A stretch of 12,124 nt of DNA from an uncultured Bacilli bacterium (GTDB taxonomy: Bacteria; Bacillota_I; Bacilli_A; RF39; UBA660), in assembly GCA_947595415.1 (NCBI GenBank), contig CANQER010000022.1, positions 1-12,124 of the forward strand. Reading direction: 5' to 3'. The position numbers and the translations under genes are program-made. Below, piece by piece: positions 1-7,267 of this stretch (positions within the stretch are counted from its first letter, which is position 1; each line of letters starts with the position of its first letter). Under the pieces are notes generated by a model. It ran no database searches, had not been told where the DNA came from, and was given only the letters and a program-made list of their open reading frames with translations.

Positions 1-171
1 CCTTTTCAAATTGTTGGTAGTTATTTAATGAAGGAATATTATGACTATGATCTTGTTAGTGATAGAATGAACAATATCGATAAAGTAGATCGTAATATGA
101 TTTTAGCTGTTAGTAAGAAAATTCATAGAGATACTGTGTTTTTACTAGAAGGGGATGAAGCTTATGAATAA
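1..171 (+). CDS. C-terminal fragment of YmfF-like M16 family protein (partial, 5' end outside window)
   Basis: The window opens inside a coding frame that runs from base 1 to a TAA at 169-171 and encodes the last 56 residues of a protein. The tail (start PFQIVGSYL, end FLLEGDEAYE) is acidic and helical, and it sits directly in front of an intact M16 peptidase. In Bacillota two M16-like genes, ymfF (catalytically degenerate) and ymfH (HxxEH-bearing), commonly lie side by side, so by position and size of tail this is most likely the YmfF partner. The identification rests on context: no active-site region lies inside the window, so the fragment alone does not prove the family. The last codons overlap the start of the next gene, which indicates co-transcription and translational coupling. 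Confidence 0.6.
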   Translation, partial: PFQIVGSYLMKEYYDYDLVSDRMNNIDKVDRNMILAVSKKIHRDTVFLLEGDEAYE

Positions 172-1441
172 GATAGCTATTAGTAATGTTGATTTAGATA
201 TCTATCATGAGGTAATTGATAATGGTTTAAATGTCTATATAGTTCCTAAAGATAATGTAAATGGTTTTTATGTAACTTATACAACTCGTTTTGGAGCTAA
301 TGATATAGCGTTTTATTCTAATGATAAAGATAAAATGATTACTGTTCCTTATGGAATAGCTCATTTTTTAGAACACAAGATGTTTGAAAGTGAAGATGGA
401 ATTGATCCATTTACTAAACTTGGGGAATTAGGACTTGATTGTAATGCTAATACTAATGATGTTAAGACAACTTATTTGTTTAGAGGTACTGATAATTTTG
501 AAAGTGGTTTAGAAATTCTTTTAGATTTTGTAGCGAAACCTTATTTTACAGATAAAAATGTTGAAAAAGAAAAAGGAATTATTGCTTCTGAAATTAATAT
601 GTATTTAGATGATCCTTATACGCGTTTGTTTGAAAAAATGAAGTATAATTTATTTATAAAACATCCATATAAATATACAACAGCTGGTAGTATAGATGAT
701 ATAAATAAAATAACTAAAGAGGATTTATATGAATGTTATAATACGTTTTATCATCCTTCTAATATGATTTTAGTTATTACTGGTAATGTTGATCCTAATA
801 AAGTTATAAGTTTGGTTAAAGAAAATCAAAAAAAGAAAAAGTTTAAAAAAAGTGTTAATATTCAAAAAAAGATTTTTAACGAACCTAATAAAGTAAGTAA
901 AAAAGAGGAAGATATTTATATGAATGTATCTATTCCTAAGATAAATATATCTTATAAAGTTAACTGTGAGGATATTAAGATTGATCCTTGGTTATTAAGA
1001 CTTTATTTGGTATTTTTACTAGATAGTAAGTTTGGTCTTACTTCTGATTTGTTGGAGAAGTTAAAAAACGATGGAGTTATTACAGATTCAATTGGTTTTA
1101 GTGTTACAGTAGTAGATAAATTTATTGTTTTATCTATCTTAGCTGAAACTCCTAGGTATGAAGAGTTTATTACTAGTGTTTTAAAAGAAATGGAAAATTT
1201 AGATATCAAAGAAAGTGATTTTAATCGTTATATTAAAACTAGTTTGAGTGATATTGTATTTTCAAGTGATAACTTTACTACTATCAATGATCGAATTACG
1301 CAGTTTTTAGTTCGTTATAATTATTTAATCAAAGATGAATATGATATAGTAAAAGATATGGATTATAAGACTATGAAAATGATTTTAAAGAAAATCAATA
1401 TTGAAAATAGAAGTATTTTAAAAATATTACCTAATAAATAG
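164..1441 (+). CDS. M16 family zinc metallopeptidase, YmfH-like
   Basis: A 425-residue insulinase/pitrilysin-type (M16) protein, predicted cytoplasmic because it has no signal peptide. Numbered from the start at 164, the inverted zinc motif HFLEH is at residues 67-71 (His67, Glu70, His71), and the third ligand is Glu143 in ASEINMYLDDP, the usual spacing for an active M16 domain. The family's AGSIDDI segment and a second, inactive-like half follow. Length matches YmfH (about 430 residues). I prefer ATG 164 to the in-frame ATG 155: the AGAAGGGG ribosome site at 147-154 would touch the earlier ATG with no spacer but stands 9 bases from 164. The start lies inside the end of the upstream YmfF-like gene. 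In Bacillus subtilis ymfH sits with ymfF and ymfI; the physiological substrate is not established. The family call is firm and the ortholog call probable. Confidence 0.88.
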   Translation: MNKIAISNVDLDIYHEVIDNGLNVYIVPKDNVNGFYVTYTTRFGANDIAFYSNDKDKMITVPYGIAHFLEHKMFESEDGIDPFTKLGELGLDCNANTNDVKTTYLFRGTDNFESGLEILLDFVAKPYFTDKNVEKEKGIIASEINMYLDDPYTRLFEKMKYNLFIKHPYKYTTAGSIDDINKITKEDLYECYNTFYHPSNMILVITGNVDPNKVISLVKENQKKKKFKKSVNIQKKIFNEPNKVSKKEEDIYMNVSIPKINISYKVNCEDIKIDPWLLRLYLVFLLDSKFGLTSDLLEKLKNDGVITDSIGFSVTVVDKFIVLSILAETPRYEEFITSVLKEMENLDIKESDFNRYIKTSLSDIVFSSDNFTTINDRITQFLVRYNYLIKDEYDIVKDMDYKTMKMILKKINIENRSILKILPNK

Positions 1442-1494
1442 CTTGCTTTTTTAATACATTTATGATAAATTATTATGTAGTTAAGGGAGGACAT

Positions 1495-1704
1495 ATGGAA
1501 ATTTTACTAATTATTGTATCAATACTTTTAATAGCTATAGTACTTTTACAAAGTAGTAAATCAGAAGCTGCTTCTAATGCCATTTTAGGTGGTAATGATA
1601 TATTTACTAATAGAAAAGAAAGAGGAGGAGAACTTTTTATAACTCGTCTTACTGTTGTTTTAGGAGTTGCGTTTTTCGCTATTTGTTTAATACTTGGTTT
1701 TTAA
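1495..1704 (+). CDS. secG: Protein translocase subunit SecG
   Basis: A 69-residue inner-membrane protein with two hydrophobic helices (about residues 2-18 and 48-68) joined by a polar loop. The first helix runs into LLQSSKSEAASNAILGG, the SecG hallmark (VLLQ..K...LS.A.LGG), and the loop continues with DIFTNRKERGGE. SecG assists SecYE in preprotein export by SecA. Start choice: an upstream in-frame ATG at 1462 would add 11 residues, but the AAGGGAGG ribosome site at 1483-1490 serves ATG 1495 with a 4-base spacer, and the resulting protein begins directly at the first helix as usual. It lies 53 bases after the M16 gene with no terminator between, so it may be co-transcribed with that gene, and it is followed by its own terminator. 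The rnr-smpB genes that often follow secG in Bacillota are absent here. Confidence 0.92.
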   Translation: MEILLIIVSILLIAIVLLQSSKSEAASNAILGGNDIFTNRKERGGELFITRLTVVLGVAFFAICLILGF

Positions 1705-1717
1705 GATAGTATTTATT

Positions 1718-1748
1718 AACTATTGATAAAAATGTCAATAGTTTTTTT
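1718..1748 (+). terminator. Intrinsic terminator after secG
   Basis: A perfect 9-bp inverted repeat, AACTATTGA (1718-1726) and TCAATAGTT (1735-1743), encloses an 8-base loop and runs into seven T residues (1742-1748). It begins 13 bases after the secG stop and separates secG from the ABC exporter, which has its own promoter. Confidence 0.85.
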
Positions 1749-1773
1749 ATTTTAACCATTTTTAAGATTTGTA

Positions 1774-1802
1774 TTGACAATATCTTTTAATAAAGTTAAA
1801 AT
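1774..1802 (+). promoter_or_regulatory. Sigma-A-type promoter of the ABC exporter operon
   Basis: A perfect TTGACA (-35) at 1774-1779 and TAAAAT (-10, five of six consensus bases) at 1797-1802 are separated by exactly 17 bases. It lies just after the secG terminator and about 60 bases ahead of the exporter start, so it defines a new transcription unit. The gene's ribosome site AAGGAG is at 1852-1857. Confidence 0.8.
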
Positions 1803-1864
1803 TAAAGTTGTGTATAGTAAGTTAATAACATATTATTATATAGTGTAATATAAGGAGTTGATTT

Positions 1865-4438
1865 ATGTTAAAATTAAAAAACATAACTAAAACATATATA
1901 AGTGGCGATGAAAAAGTAGAGGCTTTAAAAGGAATAAGTATCGAGTTTAGAAATTCTGAATTTGTATCAATTTTAGGTCCAAGTGGTTGTGGGAAGACAA
2001 CTCTTTTAAACATCATTGGAGGTTTGGATCGCTATACCAAGGGTGATTTAATTATCAATGGTAAATCTACTAAAGATTTTAAAGATCGTGATTGGGATGC
2101 TTATCGTAATTATTCTATTGGTTTTGTTTTTCAAGCCTATAATTTGATATCCCATCAAACTGTTTTATCTAACGTTGAACTTGCCCTAACTATCGCAGGG
2201 GTATCTAAAAAAGAAAGACGAAAAAGAGCTATCGAAGCTTTAAAAGATGTTGGATTAAAAGATCAAATGCATAAAAAACCTAATCAATTATCTGGTGGTC
2301 AAATGCAAAGGGTTGCGATCGCAAGAGCTTTAGTAAATAATCCAGATATCATTTTAGCTGATGAACCAACTGGAGCTTTAGATAGTAAAACAAGTATTCA
2401 AGTAATGGAAATTTTGAAAAAAATATCAAAAGATAAATTAATTATTATGGTTACTCATAATAGTGATTTAGCTAATACTTATTCAAATAGGATTGTTAAA
2501 ATATTAGATGGTAAAATAATTGAGGATTCAAATCCTTGTAAAGATATAGATGATAAAGAAAAATCAAGTGTGTTTAAAAGAACGTCAATGAAATTTTTGA
2601 CTAGTTTTAAATTGAGTTTGAATAATTTGTTAACTAAAAAAACAAGAACAATTTTAACTTCATTCGCAGGTTCGATTGGAATTATAGGTATTGCTTTAAT
2701 TTTAGCTATTTCAACAGGTATTCAAAATTATATTGATAAATTAGAAGAGGATACTTTATCGTCTTACCCTTTAACTATTGAAAATACAACGATTGATATA
2801 TCTAGTATGATGGATACGATGATGGGAGAAAAAGATGATTTTCCAAAGGAAGAGGGAAAGGTATATTCTTCTAACATTATGAATGATTTAATGGCTACTT
2901 TATCTAGTAAAGTGGAAACTAATAACTTAAAAGAGTTAAAAAACTATATTGAAAATACTGATAACGATATTAAGAAAAATAGTAATGCTATTATGTATAG
3001 TTATGATTTGAATATTAATTTGTATAAAAATGATTCTAAAGAGATTGTTAAGGTAAATCCTAGTACAGTTATGGATAGTATGGGAATGGGTGATTTTGTA
3101 AAGGCAAGTGAAAATTCCTTTATGACTCAGTCTAGTATGATGAACAATAATGTGTTTAGTGAATTGATTGATAATAGTGATTTATTAAAATCGCAATATG
3201 ATTTATTAAAAGGTAGATGGCCTAAGAAGTATAATGAGGTAGTATTAATTGTAGGTAAAAACAATGAAATAAGTGATTATACTTTATATTCTTTGGGTTT
3301 AAAAGATCAAAAGGATTTGAAAAAAAGAATGGAAGCGATTCAAAAGGGTAAAAAAGTTGAAGCTGATGAGGTAACTTCTTATACTTATGATGAACTTTTA
3401 AACTTATCATATAAGTTGATCTTAAATTGTGATTATTATGTTAAACAAAATGGATTTTGGGTAGATAAACAAGATGATGAAGCTTATATGAAAGAAAAAA
3501 TCAAAGATGCAGAAGAGATAAAAATAGTAGGTATAATCAAACAAAACGATCAAACTGTAGCGATGGGAATAGAAGGGGGAGTTGGTTATACTAAAGAATT
3601 AAAGGAATATGTTATTAAAAAATCTAATAATTCTGCTTTAGCTAAGGAACAGTTGAAGAATAAAAAAATTAATGTGTTTTCTAATATGAAGTTTTTAAAC
3701 AGTGATAAAAAATTTGACTATAGTATGCTTACAGATGAACAAAAGTTAATGATGAGTAATATGAGTAGTGAACAATTGGCTGATATTATGAAGACGTATA
3801 CTGATAATGCTAACGCAACCTATGAATCTAATTTGAAAAAAATAGGGGCTATTGATTTGGATGATCCTATGGCTATTAATATTTATCCTAAGAATTTTGA
3901 AGCTAAGGAAAATATAAACAAGGGAATAGAAAAGTATAACGATATTCAAAAAAATAATGATCAAGAAGAAAATATTATTAACTATACTGATGTTGTTGAA
4001 ACGATGATGAAGTCAGTTAATCAAATTGTCAATATTATAAGTTATGTTTTAATTGCTTTTGTTGCTATTTCGCTTATTGTTTCATCAATTATGATAGGAA
4101 TTATTACTTATATTTCTGTTTTGGAAAGAACTAAAGAAATAGGTATTTTAAGAGCTATTGGTTCTTCTAAGAAAGATATATCAAGGGTATTTAATGCTGA
4201 AACTTTGATTGTTGGTTTGATATCAGGTTTAATTGGTATAGGAGTTACGATCCTTCTTACTTACCCAATAAATAAAATGATATATAATATAACAGGTGTT
4301 GTTATAATAACTAAACTACCTGTTATCGCAGCTATAATTTTAGTAGCTTTAAGTGTTTTATTAACTACTATCGCAGGTCTTATTCCATCTAGAATTGCTA
4401 GTAAGAAAGATCCTGTTATTGCACTTAGAATGGAGTAA
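1865..4438 (+). CDS. Fused ABC exporter: MacB/LolD-type ATPase plus FtsX-type permease
   Basis: An 857-residue protein with an N-terminal ATPase and C-terminal permease in one chain. ATPase: Walker A GPSGCGKT at 38-45, Q-loop Gln90, signature LSGGQ 142-146, Walker B ILADE with Glu167, D-loop ALD, and H-loop His198. A first membrane helix lies at about 264-284, followed by a ~430-residue predicted extracytoplasmic domain. Three more helices (about 726-750, 779-800, 820-840) surround the FtsX-family coupling segment ERTKEIGILRAIG (754-766), and the chain ends in the typical KDPVIALR. The type VII ABC fold (MacB/FtsX/LolCDE-like) acts as a mechanotransmitter or exporter for peptides, lipoproteins or antimicrobials rather than a classic alternating-access importer. 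The substrate cannot be deduced. The ectodomain is notably methionine-rich. The SDR gene starts 2 bases after the stop, so the two share a message. Confidence 0.9.
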   Translation: MLKLKNITKTYISGDEKVEALKGISIEFRNSEFVSILGPSGCGKTTLLNIIGGLDRYTKGDLIINGKSTKDFKDRDWDAYRNYSIGFVFQAYNLISHQTVLSNVELALTIAGVSKKERRKRAIEALKDVGLKDQMHKKPNQLSGGQMQRVAIARALVNNPDIILADEPTGALDSKTSIQVMEILKKISKDKLIIMVTHNSDLANTYSNRIVKILDGKIIEDSNPCKDIDDKEKSSVFKRTSMKFLTSFKLSLNNLLTKKTRTILTSFAGSIGIIGIALILAISTGIQNYIDKLEEDTLSSYPLTIENTTIDISSMMDTMMGEKDDFPKEEGKVYSSNIMNDLMATLSSKVETNNLKELKNYIENTDNDIKKNSNAIMYSYDLNINLYKNDSKEIVKVNPSTVMDSMGMGDFVKASENSFMTQSSMMNNNVFSELIDNSDLLKSQYDLLKGRWPKKYNEVVLIVGKNNEISDYTLYSLGLKDQKDLKKRMEAIQKGKKVEADEVTSYTYDELLNLSYKLILNCDYYVKQNGFWVDKQDDEAYMKEKIKDAEEIKIVGIIKQNDQTVAMGIEGGVGYTKELKEYVIKKSNNSALAKEQLKNKKINVFSNMKFLNSDKKFDYSMLTDEQKLMMSNMSSEQLADIMKTYTDNANATYESNLKKIGAIDLDDPMAINIYPKNFEAKENINKGIEKYNDIQKNNDQEENIINYTDVVETMMKSVNQIVNIISYVLIAFVAISLIVSSIMIGIITYISVLERTKEIGILRAIGSSKKDISRVFNAETLIVGLISGLIGIGVTILLTYPINKMIYNITGVVIITKLPVIAAIILVALSVLLTTIAGLIPSRIASKKDPVIALRME

Positions 4439-4440
4439 AT

Positions 4441-5175
4441 ATGGATTTAAGTTTAGAAAATAAAGTTGTTATTATTACTGGTGCTACTAGGGGAATTGGT
4501 TTAGAGATCGCAAGGTTATTTTATGATCATAAGGCTTTGGTTATTATCTTTGGATCTAAAAAAGAATCTGTTTTAAAGGCTACTAGTTTACTTAAAAGTG
4601 AGGGAAGAAATGTAGAGGGGTATTATCCTGATTTGAATGATATTGATGATATAAGTAAGGTTGTTTTAAAAATATATGAAAAATATGGTCATATTGATAT
4701 TCTTATTAATAATGCTGGGATGTCTGATAGTAAGAAGTTAGAAGATATTACTAGTGAGGATTTTAGTAAGATAATGGATTTGAATGTAAAGGGAATATTT
4801 AATATGTGTAAAGTAGTTGTACCATATATGAAAAAGGGTGTTATTTTAAATACTAGTTCGATGGTTAGTATATATGGTCAATCATCTGGGGTTGGTTATC
4901 CAGCTAGTAAGTTTGCTGTTAATGGGATAACTAAGTCACTTGCTTTAGAACTTGCTCCTGATATCAGGGTAAATGCTGTTGCTCCTGGGATTATTAATAC
5001 TGATATGGTTAAGAATTTGCCTTCTAGTATGATTGATCCTTTGATTGAGAAAATTCCTTTGAAAAGAATGGGTGAGGCAAGGGATATTGCTAATGCGTTT
5101 TTGTTTCTTGCTAGTGATATGGCAAGTTATATTACAGGTGTTATTCTTAGTGTTGATGGAGCTGCTAAAAATTAG
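4441..5175 (+). CDS. Short-chain dehydrogenase/reductase, FabG-like
   Basis: A 244-residue classical SDR, the normal length for the family. It has the nucleotide-binding TGATRGIG at residues 13-20, NNAG at 90-93, and the catalytic tetrad Asn115 (LNVKG), Ser140, Tyr153 and Lys157 (YPASK). PGIINTDM follows at 183-190, and a C-terminal ITGVILSVDGA typical of 3-oxoacyl-[ACP] reductase-like enzymes. It should reduce a carbonyl with NAD(P)H in the cytoplasm. No lipid-synthesis genes are adjacent, so a housekeeping FabG role is not supported by context. In Bacillus subtilis the FabG-like YmfI, next to ymfF-ymfH, completes the EF-P 5-aminopentanol modification; here secG and the ABC gene intervene, so that identity is only a possibility. 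The start is 2 bases after the ABC gene's stop, and the ribosome site GGAG lies inside that gene's last codons. Confidence 0.88.
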   Translation: MDLSLENKVVIITGATRGIGLEIARLFYDHKALVIIFGSKKESVLKATSLLKSEGRNVEGYYPDLNDIDDISKVVLKIYEKYGHIDILINNAGMSDSKKLEDITSEDFSKIMDLNVKGIFNMCKVVVPYMKKGVILNTSSMVSIYGQSSGVGYPASKFAVNGITKSLALELAPDIRVNAVAPGIINTDMVKNLPSSMIDPLIEKIPLKRMGEARDIANAFLFLASDMASYITGVILSVDGAAKN

Positions 5176-5196
5176 TCTAAATATAGACTTTTTTTT
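5174..5196 (+). terminator. Intrinsic terminator after the SDR gene
   Basis: A 6-bp stem, AGTCTA (5174-5179) and TAGACT (5184-5189), has a 4-base loop AATA and runs into eight T residues. It starts inside the SDR stop codon. The stem is short, but the T run is strong and the position is right. Confidence 0.65.
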
Positions 5197-5212
5197 AGTT
5201 TTATGTTAATAT
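5184..5212 (+). promoter_or_regulatory. Candidate promoter of the metallopeptidase/HA-repeat operon
   Basis: TAGACT at 5184-5189 (four of six -35 bases) is followed after 17 bases by TAATAT at 5207-5212, with an upstream TGT giving an extended -10. It overlaps the 3' arm of the SDR terminator. Transcription would start near 5219 and leave a very short leader carrying the AGGGGG ribosome site at 5225-5230. Confidence 0.45.
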
Positions 5213-5241
5213 ATTTGTCTGTGTAGGGGGTGTTTGTAGAA

Positions 5242-6081
5242 ATGTTATATCGTGGTAATAAATATAATTCTATTATGGATAATAAGGAATATCAAAGTAT
5301 GATTTTAAAAAATTACGAATTTAAAGATTATATTATTGATTTTACTGATGTTTTAGAAAGTAATATTGATAGGAAAGATTTAAGTAATTTTTATCATAAT
5401 GTTTTAAGTTTAAATATTGTTAAGAAGTATAATAGTTTGTCTGGGTTTTTTCTTTCGAGGCTTAATTTGGGAGCTATTTATAGGTTTTATAAGAATGAAA
5501 TTCATTTAGTTAAAAAAGATTTTAGTTATTTATATCATGAATTATTACATATGGCTAGTTGTTATCATGGTGATATCATTTATTTAGGTTTAAGAAAAAA
5601 TGAGTTTGAAAATATTGGTGATGGTATAAATGAGGGATATACTCAGTTACTGGCAGAAAGGTATTTTCCTAATGTTACTAAGACTTATTTGATTGAAACT
5701 AAATTAGCTAGAGCTTTAGAAGTAATAATAGGTGATAAAATGACGTCTTTGTATTTTAATGCTGATTATAAGGGATTAATCAAAGAACTTTCTAAATATG
5801 CAAGTATTGAAAAGATAAAAGAATTTATATCTAATTTTGATTTTATCTATGCAAATATTCCTAGTGGGAAAAAAGATATTATATATAGTGAATTAATGGC
5901 TGTTAATTGGTTTTTAATTGAAACTTACTATAATAAACTAGATGGTATGAATAAAGAAGAAATTATTAGTATTTTAACAGATTATTGTTGTGATTTACCC
6001 TATATTGATATGGATATGTTTGCTATAAACATGGAAAAAATAAAAGAGTTAGTTGAGTTTAAGTGTAAAATAAGGAGGTAA
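5242..6081 (+). CDS. Cytoplasmic gluzincin-type zinc metallopeptidase of unknown family
   Basis: A 279-residue protein with no signal peptide or membrane helix. It carries a canonical zinc site: YHELLH gives His99, Glu100 and His103, and GINEGYTQLLAE places Glu131 28 residues after the second His. HExxH followed by an NEG.x...AE helix is the pattern of clan MA(E) gluzincins, reminiscent of Peptidase_MA-like domains (HExxH ... W.nEGlAey). The catalytic residues are intact, so an active protease is expected. The substrate is unknown. Start: ATG 5242 has AGGGGG at 5225-5230 with an 11-base spacer, slightly long; an in-frame GTG at 5230 overlaps the ribosome site and is unlikely. The gene ends 1 base before the first HA-repeat gene, whose ribosome site AAGGAGG lies in this gene's last codons, so the two are tightly coupled. 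Confidence 0.75.
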   Translation: MLYRGNKYNSIMDNKEYQSMILKNYEFKDYIIDFTDVLESNIDRKDLSNFYHNVLSLNIVKKYNSLSGFFLSRLNLGAIYRFYKNEIHLVKKDFSYLYHELLHMASCYHGDIIYLGLRKNEFENIGDGINEGYTQLLAERYFPNVTKTYLIETKLARALEVIIGDKMTSLYFNADYKGLIKELSKYASIEKIKEFISNFDFIYANIPSGKKDIIYSELMAVNWFLIETYYNKLDGMNKEEIISILTDYCCDLPYIDMDMFAINMEKIKELVEFKCKIRR

Positions 6082-6082
6082 T

Positions 6083-7267
6083 ATGAGACAAGAAGAAAAA
6101 TGGTTGTGGTGGTATGATTTAGCTAAAAAGTACTATGAATATTATGGTGATAGTAAGATTCATGTGTCTTTTAAAACAAAAAATGGTTATGAATATGATA
6201 GTAATGGTAAAGCTTTAGGTAGTTGGCTTCAAACCCAAAGAAGAAAATATGATAAGTTATCTAATGAAAGGAAAGAATTATTAAAAAAAATAGATTTTAT
6301 TCCTAATATGGATGTTTATCGTTGGGAAGATATGTATGTTTTAGCTTATAACTATTATAAGTATTATGGAAATTCTTTAGTCCATGAAGGTTTTAAAACT
6401 AAAAATGGTTATGAATATGATCCTAATGGAAGAAGTTTGGGAGTTTGGATTAGGGTTCAAATGTTAAATTATGACAATTTAAGTGATGATAAAAAAGAAA
6501 AATTAAAAGATATTGATATTGTTTTAAAAAGAAGAGAATATACTTGGAATAAGATGTATAGTTTAGCTTGTATATATTATAAACATTATGGAAATTTATT
6601 GATGAGTGAAAATTTTAAAACTAAAAATGGATATATAGAAGATGAAAATGGGGCAAAATTAGGAGCTTGGATTAAAAGACAAAGGGAAAACTATAATAAA
6701 TTAAGTGAAGATAGAAAATTGAAGTTTGAAAAAATTGGGATTGATGATAAGACTGCTTATTTTAATGAAGAAAAATGGTTATGGTGGTATGATTTGGCTA
6801 AAAAGTATTATGAATACCATGGTAATTTGTTGATACCTAGAACATTTATAACTAAAAATGGTTATGAAAAAGATAGTGATGGAAAAAGATTAGGAGTTTG
6901 GATCGCAAGACAAAGATATATATATAATAATTTGAGTGAGGAAAAGATTGCTGATCTTGAAAAGATAGGTATGATTTGGAATATACGTCGTAATACAAAT
7001 GAAATATATGATATATGTGTTTTAAATCAAATTGATTTTGATCTTAATAAGGAATGTCTTAAACATATAAATCCTAAATTGATGATGTTAAAGATTAATT
7101 ATTTAAATGCTAATAATATTCCTCTTACTAATGAAGATGGGATATTACATGAAATATTTAAAATGAGTGAATTAAATATGTTAGCTAAATATAAAATATC
7201 TAATAAAGATTTATTTGAAAAATATGATAATAATAAGTGTAAAAAAATAGAAAGGATTAGTTGGTAG
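6083..7267 (+). CDS. HA-repeat protein 1: four Helicase-Associated repeats, no helicase
   Basis: A 394-residue, lysine- and aromatic-rich protein made of four tandem repeats at about residues 7-70, 81-146, 155-220 and 232-299. They begin at Trp7, Trp81, Trp155 and Trp232, giving spacings of 74, 74 and 77. Each unit follows W..mY.LA..YY.yyGN....FKTKNGYEyd.nG..LG.WI..QR..Y..Ls.....L..I, the pattern of the Helicase-Associated (HA) domain PF03457. That domain normally occurs as tandem copies at the C terminus of DEAD/DEAH helicases and is thought to bind nucleic acid. Here there is no Walker motif or helicase domain. A C-terminal domain (about 300-394, with IPLTNEDGILHEIFKMS) is shared with the next two proteins. 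The ribosome site AAGGAGG at 6072-6078 lies inside the metallopeptidase gene, with a 1-base gap between genes. Role unknown; DNA or RNA binding is inferred. Confidence 0.8.
   Translation: MRQEEKWLWWYDLAKKYYEYYGDSKIHVSFKTKNGYEYDSNGKALGSWLQTQRRKYDKLSNERKELLKKIDFIPNMDVYRWEDMYVLAYNYYKYYGNSLVHEGFKTKNGYEYDPNGRSLGVWIRVQMLNYDNLSDDKKEKLKDIDIVLKRREYTWNKMYSLACIYYKHYGNLLMSENFKTKNGYIEDENGAKLGAWIKRQRENYNKLSEDRKLKFEKIGIDDKTAYFNEEKWLWWYDLAKKYYEYHGNLLIPRTFITKNGYEKDSDGKRLGVWIARQRYIYNNLSEEKIADLEKIGMIWNIRRNTNEIYDICVLNQIDFDLNKECLKHINPKLMMLKINYLNANNIPLTNEDGILHEIFKMSELNMLAKYKISNKDLFEKYDNNKCKKIERISW

Noticed and set aside
2192..6907. Six in-frame ATCGCA hexamers, all coding Ile-Ala (2192, 2318, 4325, 4370, 4507, 6902)
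   Set aside because: This looks like a codon-pair preference; other Ile-Ala pairs use ATT/ATA GCT, and the positions have no shared regulatory context.
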